Assembly: GCA_018222865.1 (NCBI GenBank)
Contig: JAAEZM010000001.1
Span: forward strand, 63,457 to 127,456
From: Alphaproteobacteria bacterium
Lineage (GTDB): Bacteria > Pseudomonadota > Alphaproteobacteria > Caulobacterales > Maricaulaceae
Reading direction: 5' to 3'
Length of the DNA stretch: 64,000 nucleotides
A program made the position numbers and the translations under genes. Position 1 is the stretch's first letter. Each line of letters opens with the position of its first letter. Of the stretch, positions 45,204 through 51,867 are shown piece after piece. The notes under the pieces are model-generated. The model was given only the letters and a program-made list of their open reading frames with translations, had not been told where the DNA came from and did not search any database.

Positions 45204-46229
45204 TTACTGAGGATCGCTCAATTGGGTCCGCATCGCCCGCAGATCGACAATCTTGAAGTTCTGCCCCCCGGTGTCTTCCTCGTCATCCTGGACCACGAAG
45301 ACGCCTTCAGGGAAGTCCGACCCCAGCGATGCCGCCGAGATTTCGAGCCCGTCCGTATGGGTGACGCGATCATGCAGACCATCGACAATCTGGAAACGCG
45401 CAGCCGGAGCGCCGGTCTCCAATTCATAGACAGCATATGTGTTCGCGCTCTGGCTGGAGACGACCAGCCAGCCCCCGGTCTCGCCCTCAGGCAGGATGGC
45501 CACGCCTTCAGCATCGGCATGCAGATGGACATTATCGACTTCAGCAAAGAGGCTCAGTTCGGTTCCCGCATCGGGCTCAGCACCAATACTCCAGACCGCA
45601 ACATTCTCCTCGGCAATGTAAAGCATGCCGGTCCGATCATCAGCGACGCAGCCTTCCGTCGTTGAACCGGTCGCAAAGCGCCGGACTTCATCGCCGGTAA
45701 TGACACCCTCGCCATCATAGCGCAGCAGTAATTGCACAACCGTACCCGGGTCCTTGTCCGTCACGAAGGCATAATAAGCACCGGTGGATGAATGATAGAG
45801 GCAGGCGCCATACGGATCGGCAAAGTCAGGCAGATCGATCAGCGGCCAGGCTTCAATCTCGCCGGTCTGCGGATCAATCATGAAAACCGCCAGACCGATA
45901 TTGGTTCGCTCGGATGCGACGGCGATATCGCGCGCTGGCCCCGGCATCGGGAAGTTATAGCGCACATCGACATTATTAACCTCACCGACCGGCAAATTCT
46001 GGGCAATACTGCCATCGAGGCGATAAGCGTAGAGACCGGCCTGTTTATCGGTTCCCAGGATGAGGCTGTCTTGCGGATTAGGAGCAACCCAGACCGCCGG
46101 ATCATCAGCGGCATCATCATTGGAGGCGACGCGCACTGTTTCAACGGCGGCTTCGAGTTCGAGCGGCGCTTCCCCGGCACATGACACCGCGATGAAACCA
46201 GCTGCAATTGGTGTGAGAATTTGACGCAT
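45204..46229 (-). CDS. Beta-propeller phytase (3-phytase), lipoprotein
   Basis: A 341-residue calcium-dependent phytase that removes phosphate from inositol hexakisphosphate. The hallmark NDDAADDPAVWVAP segment, VNNVDVRYNFPMPG, RDIAVASERTN, DPYGACLYHSSTGAYYAFV, STTEGCVADDRTGMLYIAEE, ADAEGVAILPEG and TDGLEISAASLG supply the six-bladed propeller and its acidic calcium/phosphate sites. The signal peptide ends in VSCAG, a lipobox-like VSC (Cys 17). The ATG at 46229 follows GGGGAGC. It is divergent from a TonB receptor, a pairing reported for beta-propeller phytases of aquatic bacteria. Confidence 0.92.
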   Translation of the reverse strand: MRQILTPIAAGFIAVSCAGEAPLELEAAVETVRVASNDDAADDPAVWVAPNPQDSLILGTDKQAGLYAYRLDGSIAQNLPVGEVNNVDVRYNFPMPGPARDIAVASERTNIGLAVFMIDPQTGEIEAWPLIDLPDFADPYGACLYHSSTGAYYAFVTDKDPGTVVQLLLRYDGEGVITGDEVRRFATGSTTEGCVADDRTGMLYIAEENVAVWSIGAEPDAGTELSLFAEVDNVHLHADAEGVAILPEGETGGWLVVSSQSANTYAVYELETGAPAARFQIVDGLHDRVTHTDGLEISAASLGSDFPEGVFVVQDDEEDTGGQNFKIVDLRAMRTQLSDPQ

Positions 46230-46356
46230 GATAAGCTCCCCAGCGTAAGCGTGAGGCTCGTGAAAGCCTATTTTTCAAAGCAAATCCTGTGAAAGTTTTG
46301 TAACCTTGTGATGCAATTTCGCCGCGTCACAATTTTGATACGCAAATGCAGCGATA

Positions 46357-46385
46357 ACGACATCCAAACGTCATCCGAGCGTCAC
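46357..46385 (+). promoter_or_regulatory. Putative Pho box array upstream of the TonB receptor gene
   Basis: Three 7-mers with an exact 11-base period: ACGACAT (46357), ACGTCAT (46368), GCGTCAC (46379). They are separated by CCAA and CCGA. This is the spacing of PhoB boxes (two or more CTGTCAT-like repeats 4 bases apart). A further in-phase GCGTCAC lies at 46324-46330. A -10-like CATAGC follows 10 bases downstream. The array points towards the TonB receptor, 71 bases before its ATG. Confidence 0.65.
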
Positions 46386-46409
46386 GGTTTAGGATCATAG
46401 CACCCCCGA

Positions 46410-46432
46410 ACCGCGCCCATACCGGGCGCGGT
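46410..46432 (+). promoter_or_regulatory. Hairpin in the leader of the TonB receptor mRNA
   Basis: A perfect 9-bp stem, ACCGCGCCC with GGGCGCGGT, encloses ATACC. It would sit at the 5' end of the transcript if transcription starts about 46408. It has no T-tract, so it is not a terminator; it may stabilise the mRNA. Confidence 0.4.
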
Positions 46433-46456
46433 AACCGTTTCCGTTTGGGGGATACT

Positions 46457-49282
46457 ATGAAGAAGACCATCGCCATGCTCGGCACGGCCTCCGTGCTGGC
46501 TCTCGCAGCCGCAACGGCTGCACATGCCGGTTCTGTTTCCGGCCGCGTTTCCGACGCATCCATGACCATCGGCCTGCAAGGCGCGACCATCCGCGTCCTT
46601 GAAACCGGTGCGAGCGCTGTCGCCGGCCGCGACGGTGCCTTCCGTATCGCGGGTCTGCCGGCTGGGCAGTATACGCTGCGTGTGAACTATGTCGGTGCGG
46701 ACGCACGTGACATCACGATCACCATCCCGAGCGATGATGCCAACGTCAACACTGACGTGGTGATGGGTGATGATGTTGCTTTCCGCGAGAACATCCTGGT
46801 TATCGGTCAGCGCGGTGCCATCAACTCTGCCCTGTCTCGCCAGCGCGCGGATGATGGTGTTGTCACGGTCCTTTCTTCTGACGCTATCGGCCAGTTCCCG
46901 GATGAGAACGTCGCTGAAGCAGCCCGCCGCGCCGTCGGTGTCAACGTCCTGAACGACCAGGGCGAAGGCCGCTTCGTCTCCATCCGTGGTCTCGACCCGA
47001 ACCTGGTCTCCACCTCCATCAACGGCGTTCGCCTGACCTCCCCGGAAGCTGAAGACCGCCAGGTTGGCCTCGACGTGATCGACGCGGACGTGCTGTCCTC
47101 CGTCGTCATCAACAAGACGCTCCTGCCGAATATGGACGCAGACAGCGTCGGCGGTAATGTCGAGATCGAGACCATGTCCGGCCTGGACAGCGATGGTCTT
47201 TATCTGCGCGGCCGTGTTGCGACCCTCTTCTCCAACCTGGAAGACAGCTTCGGCTATCGCGGCTCCATCAACTTCGCCAACAGCTTCATGAACGACCAGC
47301 TCGGTGTTGCTGGCTCTCTTTCCTATCAGGAGCGTGAGTTCGGTTCCGAGAGCTATGAAGTCGATGGCGGCTGGGACGAAGACAACGGCATCTACTTCCC
47401 GAACGAAGTCGAGATGCGGAACTATGAAATCACCCGCGAGCGTCTGACCGCGGTGCTGAATTTCGATTACGACTATTCCGACAATCTCAGCTTCTACTGG
47501 CGCAACACCTATTCTGACTTCTCCGACCAGGAATATCGTTCCCGCGTCGAGCTGAAGCTGGAAGATGCGCGCTTCGACTCGACCAATTCCACGGCGATCC
47601 TGCCGGTCTTCGTCGCTGACTCCAACGATCCGCTGGAAATCGACCGCGACATCAAAGACCGTCTGGAAACCCAGATGATCTTCGCGACCGATATCGGTGG
47701 TGAATACCTGATGGGCGACACGACCTTCGACTGGTCCCTGTCTTACACCTATGCTGAAGAAGAAGAGCCGAACCGTCTCGACACCGACTTCCGTGCTGAA
47801 TTCGACAGCAATGAAGTCCTCGGCGTCAACACGGCGGCTGGCGACATCCCGCAGCTCGTTTATCAGGGCGGCGCGACGACCCAGAATATCTTCAACAGCT
47901 CCAATTATGAGAATAACGGCTTCGAGCTGACCAATGGTCTGGCGCAAGACCGTGAATATGCCGGTTCGTTCAACGTCCGTCATGACTTCGCCCTCGCCAG
48001 TGGCGCAGCCTACATCCAGACCGGTCTTCGCTTCCGCTCGCGCGACAAGAAGTTCGAACTGGACATGGAAGTCTATGATGATGCGAGCAATCTGAGCCTC
48101 GCTGACGTCGAGAACTTCGTTGAATACACCCAGGACCGCCAGGGTCCGGTGCCGAGCGCTGGCCAGACACGTGACTGGTTCAATGCCAATCGCGCCAGCC
48201 TGAGCCTGGAAGTTGAAGACTCTCTCATCGAGAATCTCGGCTCCTCTTACAGCTTCTCTGAAGATGTCATGGCTGGCTATCTCATGGCCGGTTGGGAAAG
48301 CGGCCCGGTCCGCATCGTCGGTGGTGTCCGTATCGAAGACACGGACATTGAAGCACGCGGCACGGAAGTGCTGATCGCGGAAGAAAATTCCGTCGTGAGC
48401 GGCGGCGTGACCCTCTCAGACGATGCCGTCTTCTTTACGCCAATCCGCGCTGAAGACGAATACACGGACGTCCTGCCGTCCATCCTGGCGCGCTTTGAAG
48501 CTCGCGAGAACCTCATCTTCCGCCTCGGCTATTACGCGTCTATCCAGCGCGCGAACCCAGGCCAGTTCGCCCCGCGCGTCCTGGTCGAGCAGAATGACAA
48601 TAACGAGTTTGAAGGCGAGTTCGGCAATCCAGACCTCAACCATCTGGAAGCGGACAACTACGACATCTCTGTGGAATGGTATCCGAACAACGACTCCGTC
48701 GTCTCCCTCGGCTACTTCTTCAAGGAGCTCGAGAACGTCATCGCACCGATCGAGTACTCCAACATCACCCTGCAGGGTCGTCTGTTCGATGAAGCCTCTT
48801 CCTTCATCAACCTGCCGGACGGCGAAGTCTCTGGTTGGGAATTCAACTACCAGCAGGGCCTGGATGACTACCTGCCATTCGACGGTGTGATTGCTGGCTT
48901 CAACGTCACCTGGGCTAACTCTGACGCGACCCTTTCGGATGGCCGTGTCATCCCGCTGCCGCGCCAGTCTGACGTCGTATGGAATGCGGTCCTCGGCTAT
49001 GACCAGGGTCCGTGGGATCTGCGCGCTGTTGTCTCCCATCGTGATGAGTATCTCGATGAGATCCGCGGCGATGCCGGCTCCGACCGCATCGTCCTCGAGC
49101 ACACCCAGCTCGACCTGTCCGCGAAGTATAACTTCAACGACACGCTGCAGATCTTCGCTGACATCAAGAACGTCACAGACGAGCCTTATCATGCGGTGAC
49201 GCGTCCGGACGGCCTGAACCGCGTAGAGCAGTTCGAAGAGTATGGCTGGTCCACCGTATTCGGCATCCGTGTGACCTACTAA
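46457..49282 (+). CDS. TonB-dependent outer membrane receptor with carboxypeptidase-like N-terminal domain
   Basis: An outer-membrane receptor of 941 aa. It starts with a signal peptide cut after AHA (residue 24), then a carboxypeptidase-regulatory-like domain (VSGRVSDASMTIGLQGATIR to about 105). A TonB-box-like stretch (ENILVIGQR) and the plug domain (FPDENVAEAARRAVGVNVLN, RFVSIRGLDPNLVSTSINGV) follow. The 22-strand barrel runs to a terminal aromatic (STVFGIRVTY). The divergent phytase and the upstream Pho-box-like array suggest uptake of phytate or its breakdown products under phosphate limitation. The ATG at 46457 follows GGGGGAT. Confidence 0.92.
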   Translation: MKKTIAMLGTASVLALAAATAAHAGSVSGRVSDASMTIGLQGATIRVLETGASAVAGRDGAFRIAGLPAGQYTLRVNYVGADARDITITIPSDDANVNTDVVMGDDVAFRENILVIGQRGAINSALSRQRADDGVVTVLSSDAIGQFPDENVAEAARRAVGVNVLNDQGEGRFVSIRGLDPNLVSTSINGVRLTSPEAEDRQVGLDVIDADVLSSVVINKTLLPNMDADSVGGNVEIETMSGLDSDGLYLRGRVATLFSNLEDSFGYRGSINFANSFMNDQLGVAGSLSYQEREFGSESYEVDGGWDEDNGIYFPNEVEMRNYEITRERLTAVLNFDYDYSDNLSFYWRNTYSDFSDQEYRSRVELKLEDARFDSTNSTAILPVFVADSNDPLEIDRDIKDRLETQMIFATDIGGEYLMGDTTFDWSLSYTYAEEEEPNRLDTDFRAEFDSNEVLGVNTAAGDIPQLVYQGGATTQNIFNSSNYENNGFELTNGLAQDREYAGSFNVRHDFALASGAAYIQTGLRFRSRDKKFELDMEVYDDASNLSLADVENFVEYTQDRQGPVPSAGQTRDWFNANRASLSLEVEDSLIENLGSSYSFSEDVMAGYLMAGWESGPVRIVGGVRIEDTDIEARGTEVLIAEENSVVSGGVTLSDDAVFFTPIRAEDEYTDVLPSILARFEARENLIFRLGYYASIQRANPGQFAPRVLVEQNDNNEFEGEFGNPDLNHLEADNYDISVEWYPNNDSVVSLGYFFKELENVIAPIEYSNITLQGRLFDEASSFINLPDGEVSGWEFNYQQGLDDYLPFDGVIAGFNVTWANSDATLSDGRVIPLPRQSDVVWNAVLGYDQGPWDLRAVVSHRDEYLDEIRGDAGSDRIVLEHTQLDLSAKYNFNDTLQIFADIKNVTDEPYHAVTRPDGLNRVEQFEEYGWSTVFGIRVTY

Positions 49283-49313
49283 GTCACGCGGCCAAAAGCC
49301 AAATTCGACTAGA

Positions 49314-49347
49314 AACCCCCGGTCTGCTGACGCAGGCCGGGGGTTTT
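49314..49347 (+). terminator. Rho-independent terminator of the TonB receptor gene
   Basis: The stem AACCCCCGG with CCGGGGGTT has an inner CTGC/GCAG hairpin and is followed by TT. It starts 31 bases after the receptor stop. Confidence 0.85.
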
Positions 49348-49364
49348 CACATCCCGGCTGTAAA

Positions 49365-49404
49365 TCGTCACAACGCTATCGCCTGAACGTCACAGACCTG
49401 TCGC
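49365..49404 (+). promoter_or_regulatory. Putative four-unit Pho box array driving a non-coding transcript
   Basis: Four 7-mers in exact 11-base steps: TCGTCAC (49365), CTATCGC (49376), ACGTCAC (49387), CTGTCGC (49398). The last two give the canonical 7-4-7 box with AGAC as spacer. A weak -10-like element (TTACTAC, 49414-49420) follows at the 10-base distance usual for PhoB-activated promoters. It lies after the receptor terminator and faces no protein gene on its strand until argH. Confidence 0.65.
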
Positions 49405-49426
49405 AGAGCGCGATTACTACAGCGCC

Positions 49427-49522
49427 AACCCTCTCCTCCCCGAGCGGGTTGTCCGGTTTTGACATCCCTTCGAACTGGAAATCACGAGTAACTGGCCGCC
49501 CTTATCGGGCGGCCATTTTTTT
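49427..49522 (+). ncRNA. Putative PhoB-regulated small RNA with C-rich anti-Shine-Dalgarno loops
   Basis: The start is inferred from the Pho box and -10-like element; the end is the T-tract. The approximately 96-nt RNA folds into three hairpins. Hairpin 1 is CAACCC/GGGTTG (49426-49451) with a 14-base loop, TCTCCTCCCCGAGC. Hairpin 2 is CCGGTT/AACTGG (49453-49478, one G-U) with a loop containing ATCCC. Hairpin 3 is the terminator. Loops with CUCCUCCC are the pairing sites of several known alphaproteobacterial small RNAs that block ribosome-binding sites. There is no start codon with a ribosome site inside. The transcript is inferred, not observed. Confidence 0.6.
49493..49522 (+). terminator. 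Rho-independent terminator with no protein gene in front of it
   Basis: A perfect 9-bp stem, TGGCCGCCC with GGGCGGCCA, has a TTATC loop and is followed by seven Ts. The receptor gene already has its own terminator 150 bases earlier, so this one implies a separate short transcript. Confidence 0.85.
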
Positions 49523-49563
49523 GTGTTTTGGCTGGCGCGGTGGAACGCTGGAGCGGGTCGGAC

Positions 49564-50148
49564 CTAGTGGAAACGAATGGCCGCTCGGATCAGATTGAAC
49601 GCATCTTCATGGTCCCAGTGCGCGGGCGCGGGCAAGCGGCCGATTTCACGACCCTGCCGATCATAAAGCACGGTCATGGGCAGACCGATCGCACCGACCT
49701 GGGTCATGCTGGCAAAGCTGGCATCATGGATCAAAGGTAGGGCATCGAGTTCCAGACGCTCGAAGAATTCTGCAGCGTCATCAATACTGCGATCAAGGCT
49801 GACCGTGACGACCTGGAAATCGGCTCCGCCCAGCTCTTCCTGCAGCGTGTTCAGCGCCGGCATTTCTTCAACACAGGGCGCACACCAGGTGGCCCAGAAG
49901 TTCACGAGGATGACCTGGCCGCGATAGGCCTCCAGGCTGGTCTCGCCGCCATCACCCGTAGTGAAGGTGACAGCCGGCTGCGCGGGCGGCTCTGCCATCA
50001 CCTGAAAAGCGCGCATTTCGCCACGGGCATAGCTGTCGAGTGAATTAGTGCTGGCGCTCTGCATGGAAGCTATGAATACATAGGCAATCGACACCAGACC
50101 GATGCCGAGCATGCCGAGAATGGCAATCTTAATCGGCGATACTTTCAT
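49564..50148 (-). CDS. TlpA-like thiol:disulfide oxidoreductase
   Basis: A membrane-anchored periplasmic thioredoxin-like protein (194 aa). The N-terminal membrane segment is at about residues 8-27. The thioredoxin fold carries the active site FWATWCAPCVEEMPAL (CxxC) and the cis-proline loop IGLPMTVLYDRQG. TlpA proteins reduce disulfides for cytochrome c or cytochrome oxidase assembly. The ATG follows AAGGAGG. It is divergent from argH with 22 bases between the starts, the order found in many alphaproteobacteria. Confidence 0.92.
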   Translation of the reverse strand: MKVSPIKIAILGMLGIGLVSIAYVFIASMQSASTNSLDSYARGEMRAFQVMAEPPAQPAVTFTTGDGGETSLEAYRGQVILVNFWATWCAPCVEEMPALNTLQEELGGADFQVVTVSLDRSIDDAAEFFERLELDALPLIHDASFASMTQVGAIGLPMTVLYDRQGREIGRLPAPAHWDHEDAFNLIRAAIRFH

Positions 50149-50170
50149 TTAGACCTCCTTGGCGCAGCGC

Positions 50171-51583
50171 ATGACAGACGAAACATCTACCAAGCCCTCC
50201 GCAACCAGCAGCATGTGGGGCGGGCGGTTCCAATCGGGTCCGTCCGCGGTAATGGAAGCGATCAATGCCTCCGTCGACATCGATCAGCGTATGGCCGAAC
50301 AGGATATAGCCGGTTCGATTGCACATGCCGAGATGTTGGGCGCAACAGGTATTATTTCAAGCGAAGATGCCGCCGCGATACAGCGCGGGCTGGAACAGGT
50401 TCGCGAGGAAATCCGCGCTGGCGGCTTTAGCTGGTCCAAAGCGCTCGAAGACGTGCATATGAATGTCGAGGCCCGCCTCAAGGAGATTATCGGCGAACCC
50501 GCCGGTCGTTTGCACACAGCGCGCTCGCGAAATGATCAGGTCGCGACTGATTTCCGCCTCTGGCTCCGCGATGCCTGCGACCGGATTGATATGGCCTTGG
50601 CGGCGTATCAGTCTGCGCTGGTGGCCCAGGCGGAGCGACACGCCGATCAGGTCATGCCCGGGTTTACGCATTTGCAGACGGCGCAGCCCGTCTCCCTGGG
50701 ACATCATTTGCTCAGCTATGTCGAAGCGGCGGAACGGGATCGTGGTCGCTTTCGTGACGCGCGGGCCCGCCTGAACGAGGCCCCGCTGGGCTGCGCTGCT
50801 CTGGCGGGCACCGCCTTTCCGATTGATCGGGAACGCACGGCCAAATCGCTTGGCTTTGACCGTCCAATGACCAATTCGCTCGACGCGGTCTCGGCGCGCG
50901 ATTTCGCTCTGGAAGTTCTTTCGGCCGCTGCCATCTGCGCCGTCAATCTCTCGCGCTTTGCCGAAGAGATTGTCTTGTGGTGTACGCGCCGTTTCGGCTT
51001 TGCCAGCCTGTCAGACGCCTGGTCAACCGGCTCCTCTATCATGCCGCAAAAACGAAATCCCGATGCTGCAGAACTCGTGAGGGCGAAGCCGGGGCGTATT
51101 ATCGGCTCACTCACCGGTCTTCTGACCGTCGTCAAAGGCCTGCCGCTCGCCTATTCAAAAGACCTGCAGGAGGACAAGGCGCCAACCTTCCAGGCCGTTG
51201 ATGACCTCGAACTCGCTCTGGCCGCCATGGCGGGCATGGCCGCAGATCTCAGCTTCAATCCCGATGCGCTCGAACTGGCTGCGGGCGAAGCGTATTCTGA
51301 TGCCACGGATCTGGCTGACTGGCTGGTCCGCGAGCTCGGCAAACCCTTCCGCGATGCGCACCATATCGCCGGCTCAATCGTCAAGGCCGCAGAAGCCAGG
51401 GATATCCCATTGGCAGAGCTAAGCCTGGCAGAGATGCAGGCCGTCGAGAAAGAGATCGACGAAAGCGTGTTTTCAGTGTTGAGTGCGCGAGCCTCGATGA
51501 ACAGCCGTATCAGCTTGGGCGGCACCGCTCCGGTGCGCGTGCGCGAACAAGTCGCGCGCTGGTCAAATCATCTGGGCTTATAG
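50171..51583 (+). CDS. argH: Argininosuccinate lyase
   Basis: The last step of arginine biosynthesis, argininosuccinate to arginine and fumarate (470 aa). It has [18 protein letters not shown], the substrate region [49 protein letters not shown] with the catalytic histidine, and the fumarase/lyase signature [20 protein letters not shown]. The start at 50171 matches the family. It is followed by lptM in the usual order. Confidence 0.96.
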   Translation: MTDETSTKPSATSSMWGGRFQSGPSAVMEAINASVDIDQRMAEQDIAGSIAHAEMLGATGIISSEDAAAIQRGLEQVREEIRAGGFSWSKALEDVHMNVEARLKEIIGEPAGRLHTARSRNDQVATDFRLWLRDACDRIDMALAAYQSALVAQAERHADQVMPGFTHLQTAQPVSLGHHLLSYVEAAERDRGRFRDARARLNEAPLGCAALAGTAFPIDRERTAKSLGFDRPMTNSLDAVSARDFALEVLSAAAICAVNLSRFAEEIVLWCTRRFGFASLSDAWSTGSSIMPQKRNPDAAELVRAKPGRIIGSLTGLLTVVKGLPLAYSKDLQEDKAPTFQAVDDLELALAAMAGMAADLSFNPDALELAAGEAYSDATDLADWLVRELGKPFRDAHHIAGSIVKAAEARDIPLAELSLAEMQAVEKEIDESVFSVLSARASMNSRISLGGTAPVRVREQVARWSNHLGL

Positions 51584-51636
51584 CCTCACAGTCCGGCAAG
51601 AACGGACATGTCTTGGAGTAGAAGGGATCTGGATCG

Positions 51637-51798
51637 ATGAAGCGTGTGACAAGCCTTCTTCTGGTAAGCTTGAGCGCCCTCGCGGTTGCCGCCTGCGGGC
51701 TGCGCGGAGATCTGGATCGTCCGCCGCCGCTCTGGGGCAATCCGGCTGAGGCCGAGGACAGTGTCAACGACGCTGAATCTGATGACGCTGAAGGCTAA
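51637..51798 (+). CDS. lptM: LptM-like small lipoprotein
   Basis: A 53-residue lipoprotein: hydrophobic signal with lipobox VAAC (Cys 20), then GLRGDLDRPPPLWG, the short conserved motif of LptM (YifL) proteins, and an acidic tail. LptM helps LptD mature for lipopolysaccharide export. The position directly after argH is the standard one. ATG at 51637 follows GGGATCTGGATCG. In many relatives lysA comes next; here it is missing. Confidence 0.85.
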   Translation: MKRVTSLLLVSLSALAVAACGLRGDLDRPPPLWGNPAEAEDSVNDAESDDAEG

Positions 51799-51867
51799 GC
51801 CTTCATATCTCCAAAACTTAATGCAATGCGCACTCGCTCAATGGCGCGGGCGTGCTAGGTTTTGAGC

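Noticed and set aside
46281-46310. CTGTGAA and TTGTAAC with 4-base spacing, possible second Pho box in the phytase/receptor gap
   Set aside because: Matches are weak (about 4-5 of 7) and the orientation is away from the phytase.
46382-47983. Minus-strand frame of 533 codons opposite the TonB receptor gene
   Set aside because: A mirror frame caused by GC-rich codon use in the receptor gene; the receptor frame has signal peptide, plug and barrel.
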